Shown: piece after piece, positions 28,401 to 36,174 of the stretch
Position numbering within the stretch: the first letter of the stretch is position 1
How the letters are laid out: each line of letters begins with the position of its first letter
Assembly (NCBI RefSeq): GCF_002903165.1
Contig: NZ_PPSK01000015.1
Coordinates: 1-64,000 of the forward strand
DNA length: 64,000 bases
Direction of reading: 5' to 3'
DNA from: Halopseudomonas oceani
GTDB lineage: Bacteria; Pseudomonadota; Gammaproteobacteria; Pseudomonadales; Pseudomonadaceae
Program-made: the position numbers and the translations under genes
The notes under the pieces: model-generated
Seen by the model: the letters and a program-made list of their open reading frames with translations, nothing else
What the model was told of the DNA's origin: nothing
The model's database searches: none

Positions 28401-29364
28401 ACTCCGGAACCCGACTCAGGATGCGCTCGCGCAGTGCGTCTGGCTCCTCAGCATTGGCGAGATCATTTGCGTCATCTTCGGTCAGTGAAACAGCTAATTC
28501 GGCAAACACAGGCGCAGGCCAAGGACATTCCGGCAAGTTTTCGTCCTGGAAGAGTTTCCTATCTTGCGGCAACGAGTCAAGTTGGGAGAGTTTGCCGGCC
28601 TGCCCCATGCGGGGAAGGCGGCGCTCCTCCCTTTCAGGCAATTCGAATACCCAAGGATCTTTGGATTGCCCCACCTGAAACGCCACAAGATCATCCCGCC
28701 CCAATGCCTTGCGGTCTTTTTGCAAAGCCTGGGTACTCTGTGCGATCAAGAAAAAAACCAACTGCTCGTCACGCCATTCACGGCTGACGTAGCGCAAACC
28801 CCGCGCCTTGTAGCGAGTGAGGCGTTCTTTCCACCGAAGAAATTCAGTCCACTCCGTCAACTGTCTCTCGGTTTGCTGGGTGATTGGCGGCAAATCGGCC
28901 AGCAATTGCGGCGTGAGCAGATTATTTACCCGCTGAATGCGCTCCTGGCCCGGCATAGATTGCACACTGTCATGCACTGCAAATGCCGTCACTTCGCGCT
29001 CGAAAGATCGCGCAGGTAGGTCGGCAGTCTCTATGAAACCGTTGATCAGGAAGAGTGGCGAAGAGTGTTCGGTGGGCCAACTTCCCATGGCGATGAAGGC
29101 GCATCCTTCCCGAAACGGCCATTCCCGTCCAGCTCCGCTGATACGAATCGCCATCTGCGTGTATCGTGGATTCTGTTTGTCCCGCTGCCGATTAGAAACA
29201 TAGCCTGTGATTGGCATATTGTTTGGAAATATCAGCTCGAATAGAACTTCTGCTCCATCGCGACCGTTGCAAAAATTTTTGAATGCCTGATGGCGGCGCT
29301 GAAGATCGGCGACAACCTGCTTCATCCTTCGGTGATTCAGGTCAAGCCCAACATAAAAATTCAT
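25408..29364 (-). CDS. Superfamily 1 helicase (COG1112/Dna2-like)
   Basis: About 1318 residues from ATG 29364 (a GTG nine bases upstream is also possible). Walker A CLVQGPPGTGKTTVIAEA lies near residue 405, followed by motif Ia-like LLSSQAHTAVDNAL. A long coiled-coil insert of about 400 residues separates it from motif II, VAIIDEVSKATPLELL (near 915). Then come motif III VLVGDHRQLPP, motif IV-like LNVQFRMHP, and motifs V-VI with NTVIRYQGKEKSIVLVSMV and NVAFSRAQELL. This is the Upf1/Dna2/COG1112 type, which acts on RNA or DNA. The same superfamily occurs in Mokosh and other defence systems, but without the present partners as far as I know. First gene of the five-gene leftward operon. Confidence 0.88.
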   Translation of the reverse strand: MNFYVGLDLNHRRMKQVVADLQRRHQAFKNFCNGRDGAEVLFELIFPNNMPITGYVSNRQRDKQNPRYTQMAIRISGAGREWPFREGCAFIAMGSWPTEHSSPLFLINGFIETADLPARSFEREVTAFAVHDSVQSMPGQERIQRVNNLLTPQLLADLPPITQQTERQLTEWTEFLRWKERLTRYKARGLRYVSREWRDEQLVFFLIAQSTQALQKDRKALGRDDLVAFQVGQSKDPWVFELPEREERRLPRMGQAGKLSQLDSLPQDRKLFQDENLPECPWPAPVFAELAVSLTEDDANDLANAEEPDALRERILSRVPESGFLSISTAGDMSLIKRHQQALRQLQEQAGYAPYLTDYLFEAAQVSVPQRLERVTQWANNKLNPAQKEAVVKILSAPDLCLVQGPPGTGKTTVIAEAIVQLARRGQRVLLSSQAHTAVDNALDRLDLDGSLRVVRLARNERKVTEDGAAFAGQASLQRYYKALAGQTEDRLAVWKRGEKDLRLLQEWQERAAFVLHDEKELSTRRGQLELDLASARSQARQAEKAYDAACKVLDEDTAKRQRLQSVQALLYGEAETLHGDLRDVEPLARKLMQSVASCEEAGLLVKFSMDDWLAHTSSRGAMLAHMLSVWRRFTSVREAIAADIRRLRDAANGPVQDASTRLRIESLRNKVKALEEQMEKDDAFVDAWRATRKELKDLERAGAGLERSRYDGLFHQAAKWCVPIENATLLADEISDSLMELERAQLAIEQALETLKQSLQAQLSESAPEVPSDGLVRGAQSQERSAQSSLDDWDEQRRQHAKTVEALLQDEAITQGDRLPPESAATLSQCFDTVAHVIKALQQRQASQQHERMTWGPLLDDWMRDLSRNNAASEDWQHLSADFLASCNVVAITCNENERTLDDAGQTSFDVAIIDEVSKATPLELLMPLMRARRAVLVGDHRQLPPLFQEGDEARSFMDEIEENEAVDTGENGTGHSVEAQTLLTRDNIRRFEKMVTASLFKSHFERADDSNRARLNVQFRMHPQIMAMVNHFYEGQLECGLLRPDDDPDTKLRRTHGLTLKNVAGGSALLTPGDHALWVDTTYNLHNGIHREDMDGNQPRRTNKLEAELIAETLEQIERQSAAQDYSRTNKRKVGVVSFYANQCREIRAAIRRRRPKESNGRFECLDVEVNTVIRYQGKEKSIVLVSMVRHDGYDPLRSGNQPRRRSSKANVARFEFINVAFSRAQELLIVFGAKSMYASYEVDLPRMDSAGSVKRTVYKDILDQLDRDARLVPARQLMSPDMLPQQQQQRGRSSASSNRTATPRNDKYSRRGGRA

Positions 29365-29464
29365 CACAAGCACTGCCTCTTCCTTGTTGCAACGTTGATA
29401 AACACTTCAATGTTCCGGCTACAGCAACTCGTAGAATTGCCGTTTGCCGATACCCTCTTGATTG

Positions 29465-29716
29465 GCGAAGGTGGGGATGGATTCCCTGTGGACTACCCCC
29501 TATAAAACCGGACACGAGTACCTCGCTAAACTGCTGCCAACCTTCGAACTCCCGAGGTAATCGGTATCTCAGAGCACTATGCGAGTACTCTTCGTTGTCC
29601 TGCTCAAACGCGGTAGCCTGCTTAGATAAGGCAGTCCCCCTTTCTGGCCTGGACACATGAGTGGTGTCGTCTCGCTTGAAGGTCTTCGCGAAGCACTCTG
29701 CAATGCCGTTTCATGG
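29465..29716 (-). pseudogene. IS3-family transposase OrfB, C-terminal fragment
   Basis: Reading leftward from about 29716 one frame gives NGIAECFAKTFKRDD, then DNEEYSHSALRYRLPREFEGW. This is the hallmark C-terminal end of IS3-family DDE transposases (sNGmaEafvkTfKRDy ... YN-HPHSaLgYrsPreF). A TGA precedes it, and nothing of the catalytic DDE core is left. It sits immediately upstream of the five-gene operon and just before the second direct-repeat copy, so an insertion sequence helped shape this junction. Confidence 0.85.
29489..29514. repeat. Probable IS3-family terminal inverted repeat
   Basis: The 26 bases at 29489-29514 read on the minus strand as TGTCCGGTTTTATAGGGGG followed by TAGTCCA. 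This resembles the TGTCCGG...GGGG ends of IS3-family elements and lies at the 3' end of the transposase fragment, as expected. No matching opposite end was found. Confidence 0.5.
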
Positions 29717-29762
29717 GTGACTTTCCTCAGCTGCATCCACCACTCGATTCCTATCACAGGCC

Positions 29763-31251
29763 GGCAATGGCTAATCGCCAACACATCATAACTGTTCTAT
29801 CATGGGGGGACCGAGGGATGTCATCAAGCCATCAGGACATTCCGTTACAGATTGACAGAGTAGGCCCCAAAGGGAATATTCTGTCTCGGTTATGTCGAAA
29901 AGGATCTTCACCGCAATGCCCAGCGCGCTCGCCCCGGACCAGATTGAATTTGCCAACTTTCTAGCAACGCTTTGGGATTCTCCCAGTGAGGGCTTGGCAC
30001 TGCCACCCTGCTTTCCGGGATCCTCTGAAGGGCTCCTACACTCCTATCCCATAAGCAGACATAGAAACTGGAAGCCCTGGCGCCAAGCGCAGCCCCGAGG
30101 CACGAAGCATTGGTGGTGTCAGTCTTTGAGTGATGCCGCCAGGAGCTACGCCTGGTCGTCGAACGAGAATGAGCAAGACTTTCTTGCGCTGGCAGCGGCG
30201 CTGCAGCATGCGCTTGATTGCGGTGACGACAAGCTCGCGTTAGACGCCTGTCTGGCAATATTCCGCTGGGGTGGCGTAGCAAGAACGCCAAACGACACAT
30301 CCAGAAGATGGGTTGCCGAGCAAGCAAGCAATGGCATGCTGTGCTCTAGCATACGATCAGCGGTGGATCTGCTGGATCCAGCCCAAGGCCAGGCGCTGTC
30401 TGCATTTGACGGCAAGCGACTGCTGATGAATTCAGCGATGACCAAGGTTTATGCTGCTGCAGCGCCAAGTAAAGTCATTATTTACGACGGCCGCGTGGGC
30501 GCGGCGTTAGCCCTACTGGCACGATACTGGCTGGAGCAACAGGGAAGCACATCAGTGCCTGCATCCCTAGCGTTTCGGAGCGCGAACGGTCAAGGCGGGC
30601 TACTGAGAAACCCGTCCAAAGGAAGCCTGAAGTTTTCGAGCTTATACGGCGGAAAGCATGCTGCTCAGCGCTGGGCGGAGCTATCCCGATTGGCTGCGGC
30701 GACTTTCCTGAAGATGCAAACCCTTAACAAATCGATACCCGACATCGGCGAGGTCGAAAAGGCCATGTTTATGATCGGTTATAGAACCGAATATTCCCCC
30801 CCAAAAGCAGAAAAAACCAGCCGACAAGGACGCCCCATGCCCGAAAATAGCCAATGCCCCGAGGCTCGCGCCCAAGCTCAAAAGATCATCCAAGAGGTGT
30901 GGCCAAAAATCGCACAGGGCGAGTACAGAACACCTGCTCAAAAGCGACAATTCAAGCTCGTTACTCGAGACGCCAACAGCGTTGAAGCTAACTTTGAGAA
31001 ATCGTCATTACCGATCAGTCGCGACAGTTTTGTAGCGGCCCTTGCGTACCTGTTGGAACACAACCACAGTCCTGGCAACCGTTGTGTGATTGGAGCGAAC
31101 AACGTGCCCGCCAAAGCGAGCGAGCTTTGCAGACAATCAAGACAAACAGCACAGGGAACCTACGGCCCCTGCAACATCCGTTACATACTCCCAGTCTTAC
31201 AGGGCGTAGGGGTGGTCGAAACTGATGGAGGCCGGCCAGCGACTGTTTGGC
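29763..31251 (+). repeat. Long direct repeat, copy B (~1.5 kb)
   Basis: Nearly identical to 11166-12655, same orientation. The similarity starts about 130 bp before the gene, in a segment sharing GGATGTCATCAAGCCAT, and ends at the last codons, where copy B reads on through a different tail (TRDSQ instead of AR). Confidence 0.9.
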
Positions 31252-31271
31252 TAACCAGAGATAGCCAATAG
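29892..31271 (+). CDS. Conserved hypothetical protein, paralogue B
   Basis: 459 residues from ATG 29892, about 95% identical to the product of 11296-12666. Differences are scattered single substitutions plus a changed C-terminal tail. The frame is intact in both copies, so selection or gene conversion appears to preserve it. As for the first copy, function is unknown; the notable segment is NSAMTKVYAAAAPSKVIIYDG. It lies between an IS3 remnant and the RiPP-like cluster, on the same strand as the latter but 160 bp upstream and of clearly higher GC content, so it is unlikely to belong to that cluster. Confidence 0.8.
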   Translation: MSKRIFTAMPSALAPDQIEFANFLATLWDSPSEGLALPPCFPGSSEGLLHSYPISRHRNWKPWRQAQPRGTKHWWCQSLSDAARSYAWSSNENEQDFLALAAALQHALDCGDDKLALDACLAIFRWGGVARTPNDTSRRWVAEQASNGMLCSSIRSAVDLLDPAQGQALSAFDGKRLLMNSAMTKVYAAAAPSKVIIYDGRVGAALALLARYWLEQQGSTSVPASLAFRSANGQGGLLRNPSKGSLKFSSLYGGKHAAQRWAELSRLAAATFLKMQTLNKSIPDIGEVEKAMFMIGYRTEYSPPKAEKTSRQGRPMPENSQCPEARAQAQKIIQEVWPKIAQGEYRTPAQKRQFKLVTRDANSVEANFEKSSLPISRDSFVAALAYLLEHNHSPGNRCVIGANNVPAKASELCRQSRQTAQGTYGPCNIRYILPVLQGVGVVETDGGRPATVWLTRDSQ

Positions 31272-31443
31272 ATTTGTAGGAAGGCCTATACTCAAAAGCA
31301 ACGAATCACTTACGAGCAAATTACTCAATCGACCCGTGCATATTTACATGCATTAGACACCCGGGGAGGGAGCACCATCCCCAAAACAAAGGGCATGTTA
31401 AACATTCCACACGCCCATTCAGCCTGAGCACATGGAGACACTC

Positions 31444-31617
31444 ATGCAAGACAAAAAGCCTACCATTGAGACCAATGCTGCTGACTCCGCAGTGGAGAAA
31501 AAACGCAAAAACTTACGCCTAAGCGATCTAGACGCAAACACAATGAGCGACCTGCAATCAATGTTCGGCATGTGGAAAGAAGCCGACCACTGCGACAAGA
31601 GCTACGACATAAATTAA
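31444..31617 (+). CDS. Short acidic/basic peptide, putative RiPP precursor
   Basis: 57 residues from ATG 31444, which has GGAGAC seven bases upstream; an ATG at 31432 is in frame but has no ribosome-binding site. The N-terminal two thirds are hydrophilic (KKPTIETNAADSAVEKKRKN), then LRLSDLDANTMSDL, and the tail FGMWKEADHCDKSYDIN concentrates W, H, C and Y. A leader-like helix followed by a short aromatic/cysteine tail, directly upstream of a radical SAM-SPASM enzyme and an oxygenase, is the usual form of a ribosomally made and modified peptide. There is no homology I can name, so the precursor role is inference from context. Confidence 0.6.
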   Translation: MQDKKPTIETNAADSAVEKKRKNLRLSDLDANTMSDLQSMFGMWKEADHCDKSYDIN

Positions 31618-31636
31618 CTTGAAATAGAGCGTTCGC

Positions 31637-32833
31637 TTGCCCAGAAAAATTCGATTATTTTCCGGACTTCGAACGCCCTCTCACAGCGATGAATTGTTGA
31701 ATTTTTTTTTGCAGCGAGAGGGCTGGAACACCGGAGACACAATAGGAACACTCGAGAATTTTGAATTCTCGAAAACAAGAGAAAAACAAAACTTCGTATT
31801 TGTATTACCAATATTTGGCGATAACGACCTACTCCTTGAGCACACTGCTGTGCTGGAGTCGATATCATCTCACTGCCTAATGGCGGGCAGCCGCGTTGTA
31901 ATCGTGCTGAAGGGAGACAGGCATGTTAACGATGAGTTTGTGCTTGAGCAGCACACCGCAAAAGCAAAGCTAAAAAAAATATTTCATACCATTGAAGCCA
32001 CAAGCATACTCAAAACAAAACTAGACCAAGATACCGCCGAGCGAATTGCAGACGAAATCTCGAGCATACTTAACACGGAAACATCAAATTTCCGAGAGCT
32101 AGACTTACTCACACAACTGCTTGGTGACCGCCCTTTCTGGGCTCCCCAAAAAAAGCAAATAAGTTTCTACAACGAAGCCAGAGGTATCAGTCTACTACAA
32201 GGAGTTTCCAGCGAAAAAATAGACACAACAGCTAGGATCCTAAAAACCCTGGCGCCCTTCGCACTTGAAATAAATAACAGTCACTTCAAAAACAAAGACA
32301 TAGCACCACTTTCACAGCTATCCAGCTTAAAAGCAGTGCAGCTTGGGAGCAATAACCTTAGCATTGAATTTGCGCTATCCACCTTCAAATATTGCCGGTG
32401 GATTAGCATAGCCGCCAATGGGATTTCATCGTTAGACCTTTCATTAGCACATCCACCTCTCAGCAGCCTGCTTGCACAAAAAAACAATATTCGAGATATA
32501 AACATCGAATCCAATGCAAATTTCACACTAAAAAGGCTAAGCCTCTATAGAAACAAGATAGAAGAGCTACCTTGGCCAAAAACTCAAGAAAGAATTGAGA
32601 CGATAAACATTGGAGCAAATCCAATAAAAAGGCTCCCCGAACAACTTGCCAACGCCAAAAACCTCAGATTCATCGGGTTAGCAAGAACGCACATCAAGAC
32701 ACTCCCAGAATGGATTTTTCACCTGCCATTACTAAAAGAAATTGACATAAGTCACATAGAGGACGCCCTACCCTCAAGCCAAATAAAAAAAGCATTAAAA
32801 AATGGCATAAAGTTAACAAAAAAACCCGCATAG
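31637..32833 (+). CDS. Leucine-rich-repeat protein of the RiPP-like cluster
   Basis: 398 residues from TTG 31637 (an ATG at 31689 is another candidate), 19 bp after the peptide gene. Residues about 1-190 form an alpha/beta domain that I do not recognise (FVFVLPIFGDNDLLLE, SRVVIVLKGDRHV). Residues about 200-380 contain six or more leucine-rich repeats of the form L--L-L--N-i--L (for example LKAVQLGSNNLS, LKRLSLYRNKIEELP, IETINIGANPIKRLP). LRRs bind proteins, so the product may hold the precursor peptide or provide self-protection; both are inference. The gene is markedly AT-rich and ends 8 bp before the next gene. Confidence 0.75.
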   Translation: MPRKIRLFSGLRTPSHSDELLNFFLQREGWNTGDTIGTLENFEFSKTREKQNFVFVLPIFGDNDLLLEHTAVLESISSHCLMAGSRVVIVLKGDRHVNDEFVLEQHTAKAKLKKIFHTIEATSILKTKLDQDTAERIADEISSILNTETSNFRELDLLTQLLGDRPFWAPQKKQISFYNEARGISLLQGVSSEKIDTTARILKTLAPFALEINNSHFKNKDIAPLSQLSSLKAVQLGSNNLSIEFALSTFKYCRWISIAANGISSLDLSLAHPPLSSLLAQKNNIRDINIESNANFTLKRLSLYRNKIEELPWPKTQERIETINIGANPIKRLPEQLANAKNLRFIGLARTHIKTLPEWIFHLPLLKEIDISHIEDALPSSQIKKALKNGIKLTKKPA

Positions 32834-32841
32834 GAAAACCG

Positions 32842-33735
32842 ATGAGCAACGTATTTACATTCTTATTTGGGGAAATAGAAAAAGACATCTTCCTCGAAAA
32901 TTTTTTCCAAAAAGAACCTCTTCTCATCAAGGGAGAAGCCAGCAAATTTCAAACAATATTTGACATAGAAACGCTTAACTCAATACTGAATACCCATGAA
33001 CTAACCTACCCAAAAACACGAGTAACAGATCACAACAACACAATCCATAAATACAACTTAATCGACGATAAAGACCGATACGAAAACAACAAAAACGACA
33101 TACTAAATAGAGAAAAAATCCTTCACGCTATCGCTCGGGGTGGAACCCTTGTTGTCGACAGAATCCAAGAGCACTGCCCAGAATTGGAAAACCTCGTAGA
33201 CATGCTCTCTAACGAGATCCATACAAGAATCAGTGTTAACGGTTACTACACCGCAAAAAACAACAAAGGAGTTAACCCTCATTTCGATAGACACGATGTT
33301 CTGGCACTACAAGTGCACGGAAGTAAGCGCTGGTACTTTAAAAAAGATAAACACATACTAGGAAAAGCAATCCGACACCAACCGGCACCCGCTGTCAATG
33401 AAGAACTAACAGACTGGAGTTCGGTATTACTTGAGCAAGGAGACATATTTTACTGCCCACGCGGGCTGTGGCACTTTACCAAAACGGAAGATGAACACTC
33501 TGCACATCTTGCTTTTGGACTATACCCTCTTACCTTGGCAGAGTGGCTGCATCAACTGAAGAAAGATGATCAAATTTCCAGCCTCCTTGAAGAATACGTT
33601 CGCCATCCGTTTCAACCTGAAAACTCAAAAATTAGGCAGGAGGCAGTTCAAGCATTCGCCAGGCAGATGTTAGCTACGGCTGAGCAGCCGTTCGATCTAG
33701 GCTTGACATTTAGACCATACATGGAGCTTGAATAA
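32842..33735 (+). CDS. JmjC/cupin Fe(II)-2-oxoglutarate oxygenase
   Basis: 297 residues from ATG 32842. The central double-stranded beta helix shows NPHFDRHDVLALQVHGSKRW (H147 and D149 as HxD) and the distal iron ligand in GDIFYCPRGLWHFT (H211), spaced as in the ribosomal-protein hydroxylases YcfD/RoxA (H125, D127, H187). N-terminal FLENFFQKEPLLIKG is also typical of this family. The predicted reaction is O2- and 2-oxoglutarate-dependent hydroxylation of a protein or peptide side chain. In this cluster the likely substrate is the upstream peptide. The stop overlaps the start of the next gene, indicating coupled translation. Confidence 0.88.
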   Translation: MSNVFTFLFGEIEKDIFLENFFQKEPLLIKGEASKFQTIFDIETLNSILNTHELTYPKTRVTDHNNTIHKYNLIDDKDRYENNKNDILNREKILHAIARGGTLVVDRIQEHCPELENLVDMLSNEIHTRISVNGYYTAKNNKGVNPHFDRHDVLALQVHGSKRWYFKKDKHILGKAIRHQPAPAVNEELTDWSSVLLEQGDIFYCPRGLWHFTKTEDEHSAHLAFGLYPLTLAEWLHQLKKDDQISSLLEEYVRHPFQPENSKIRQEAVQAFARQMLATAEQPFDLGLTFRPYMELE

Positions 33736-34766
33736 TGGAGCAAATATATTTCGTACTAACTGAACAATGTAATTTAACATGCAGTCACTGCATTAGGGAT
33801 TCGTCTCCGTACAGAACTGAAACAGCCGAACAGAACCTAATCCAAAAAACCTTAGTTGAAATAAGCAGGTCTTACCCTCAAGCGATGGTTATGCTCACTG
33901 GTGGAGAACCCACCATACACCGCGATTTTGAAACGCTGTTAACACACAGCTTAAATCTAGGCCTAAACGTCACCATAAACAGCAACGGAACAACAGGTTT
34001 CTTTTCAGAGAGCAGCCTCAACAATTGGAAGGGCTACAACAATCTCAGCATTCAAATATCCTTAGATGGCCCGGATAGCGAGCACGATAAAATCCGCGGC
34101 GACGGCTCATACCGGCGTGCGCTAAAGACAATAAATACACTTCGCAATTTGGGATTCACCTGTAGCGTATCTTGCACCGTAACGAATATAAACACATTCG
34201 ACCACATAGAGCCGTTCATACGCGACTTGGAAGATCTAGGGCTTGCCCATATATCTATAAAAAGAGCCACTTATGCAGGAAGGGCTTCCTCTGGAGTCGA
34301 GCTAACTACTGGAGATTGGAATAAAAAGATTCACGAGCTTCGTCAAGGTAAATGGAACACTAGAATCATAGCATTCCCAATGTATGACTTTACCTTGCTG
34401 GACGCCATTGACGAAGATTCACTTAAAAAATTAGACCTACCATCTTCGGTAAAGAACTGCGGAGCAGGAACTTCAAAGATCTATATATACCCAAACGGAG
34501 ATGTTTGCTCGTGCACTTGCTTTAAATCCCTTCCCATGGGAAATATATATAAAACCACGCTACCGAATATCTTACTCAATCGCTTGAAAATCAGCGTCAC
34601 CGATCCGACTTGTGTGCAGTGCCGCTACTTTCAGCTATGCCAGGGCGGCTGCTTGGGCAGTGGGTATCAACACACTGGCGTACTTGGTCATCCAGACCCT
34701 CGTTGCCCTCGACACCAAAAAGATCAATTGATTCCGAGCCAGAAAATCGAGGCGAAGTGCATATAG
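33735..34766 (+). CDS. Radical SAM-SPASM peptide maturase
   Basis: 343 residues from ATG 33735. The radical SAM cluster motif CNLTCSHC uses C12, C16 and C19; MLTGGEP is the SAM-binding GGE motif, and ISLDGPD is typical. A C-terminal SPASM domain begins with NCGAGTSKIYIYPNGDVCSC and ends with CVQCRYFQLCQGGC, giving the seven or so cysteines for auxiliary Fe-S clusters. SPASM enzymes commonly install C-C, C-S or epimer modifications in RiPPs (family knowledge). Last gene of the four-gene AT-rich operon, so it should act on the 57-residue peptide. The exact modification cannot be read from sequence. Confidence 0.92.
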   Translation: MEQIYFVLTEQCNLTCSHCIRDSSPYRTETAEQNLIQKTLVEISRSYPQAMVMLTGGEPTIHRDFETLLTHSLNLGLNVTINSNGTTGFFSESSLNNWKGYNNLSIQISLDGPDSEHDKIRGDGSYRRALKTINTLRNLGFTCSVSCTVTNINTFDHIEPFIRDLEDLGLAHISIKRATYAGRASSGVELTTGDWNKKIHELRQGKWNTRIIAFPMYDFTLLDAIDEDSLKKLDLPSSVKNCGAGTSKIYIYPNGDVCSCTCFKSLPMGNIYKTTLPNILLNRLKISVTDPTCVQCRYFQLCQGGCLGSGYQHTGVLGHPDPRCPRHQKDQLIPSQKIEAKCI

Positions 34767-34903
34767 ACTCTGCATACTATTCAACCGCTGCAAGCACCGA
34801 TGAAGCACACTGCTAACGCTCAATACCTAGAGCCGTGTACACCAGACGATACACGACGACCCGCCAGTACTACACTTATCGTAAAAAGATGACCCTATCC
34901 ATG

Positions 34904-35896
34904 TTATTTGATCAGTGTAAGTAGCGCCAAGACGAGTCCGGTTACTTCACCTATTTTCACCGCCTTAGAGCTGGGGACAGCCTCAGTTCTGCTATTTTTT
35001 TTTGATACTTCGTATACAGACGCCCGATTGATTAGATCATCAGTCCTACTCAAATCTGATGCCTTATCCAAATTTCGGGAAACTGGGGTAGCGTCTTCGC
35101 TTGCACATTCAAATAGGCTTTGGCTTTCTATTAGCCCGAAGGTTTCATCAATAGGACGTTCATTCTTTCTTTTACTGGAAAGCTCTCTTCTTGCCAGTCT
35201 CACCAGCTCCGCGGATCTAGCTTTTCGCACGGAAGAGCTCAGCCTTGATTTAACGATACGTACCTCAACGTCCGGTCGTTGGATAGAGGCATTGGCTAGC
35301 GTTTCTGGGAAATCCCGTCCTTCCGCTACAGAAGGGACATTCTCATCGTTGGACCGGTTCTTATAACGATACGCGGCCAGCCAAGCATCATATTCATCAA
35401 GTTTTTTAAAAATATTTTTAATTTCCCGATCAAACAAACCGAAATCGGGTTCATAACCTAACTCGTGCACTAGCTTGTTTCGCGAAGATATAATAAGTCT
35501 AGCACTACGTACAACCTCCAGTGGCAGCACACTCTCCAAGCTACCAACAATATCATGTAGAGATTCACCCTTTCCGCCTATCGATAATAGTCTAGTATGT
35601 AGAATCTTAATCGATGATAGAGTTCGACGAATATCAGAGTCGTATTTGGCAGCCTGAGCAGCGTCCAACCCAGCCGTGACGACTTCACAAAGAGAATTGA
35701 ACGAATATAAATCTACGCTCTTCTCATCCAAAACTTCCGCCCTTACCACAGCCAGCTTACGAATATTAAATAGCAAATCATGACCAATCAAAGCTTCGAC
35801 ACTTTTAGCTTTTGAAACAAGCCCTCTCCCAGTTGCACCCAACAACTCTAGCTTTGACTCAATCAACTTTGTACCTTCTAAAACGACGCCAATCAT
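34904..35896 (-). CDS. Protein with HEPN-like RNxxxH motif and C-terminal membrane segment
   Basis: About 330 residues from ATG 35896, preceded by GGAGGA. The helical N-terminal ~180 residues contain SARLIISSRNKLVHELGYEP. R-N-K-L-V-H there (near residues 139-144) fits the Rx4-6H signature of HEPN domains, whose active forms are RNases in toxin-antitoxin and abortive-infection systems (family knowledge). It also resembles the non-catalytic DUF4145-type HEPN. A charged, probably disordered linker follows (about 190-300), and the last ~18 residues (IGEVTGLVLALLTLIK) are a possible single membrane anchor. It has no operon partner. The HEPN assignment is by motif only. Confidence 0.55.
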   Translation of the reverse strand: MIGVVLEGTKLIESKLELLGATGRGLVSKAKSVEALIGHDLLFNIRKLAVVRAEVLDEKSVDLYSFNSLCEVVTAGLDAAQAAKYDSDIRRTLSSIKILHTRLLSIGGKGESLHDIVGSLESVLPLEVVRSARLIISSRNKLVHELGYEPDFGLFDREIKNIFKKLDEYDAWLAAYRYKNRSNDENVPSVAEGRDFPETLANASIQRPDVEVRIVKSRLSSSVRKARSAELVRLARRELSSKRKNERPIDETFGLIESQSLFECASEDATPVSRNLDKASDLSRTDDLINRASVYEVSKKNSRTEAVPSSKAVKIGEVTGLVLALLTLIK

Positions 35897-36174
35897 CGGT
35901 CCTCCACACTCCAAGCCCCAACCATAACTATAATATAAAATTCAAAGTCGCATCAAATTCGATAGAAAACAAAAAACATTCAAAACCGTCTTAAAACCAA
36001 GAAAAAATTAAACACAACCATGCCAATTACGCACATCAATTAATTTACCCCACATCAAAACAGAAGCAAAAATTAATAAATAAATAAATTTACTATTCTC
36101 TGAAAACCCCTGAAAATCGGCAAACCCATAACCAACTCGAATCATGATTTCAAGCACACTGCCCTACGAAAAAC

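Noticed and set aside
25408-29364. Mokosh system
   Set aside because: The helicase is of the same COG1112 class, but there is no kinase domain and no PLD domain in it or in its operon; the partners are PIN, Clp-type and radical SAM proteins instead.
33735-34766. Prokaryotic viperin
   Set aside because: The enzyme has a C-terminal SPASM domain with extra cysteines and sits beside a peptide gene and an oxygenase, unlike viperins, which lack SPASM and pair with nucleotide kinases.
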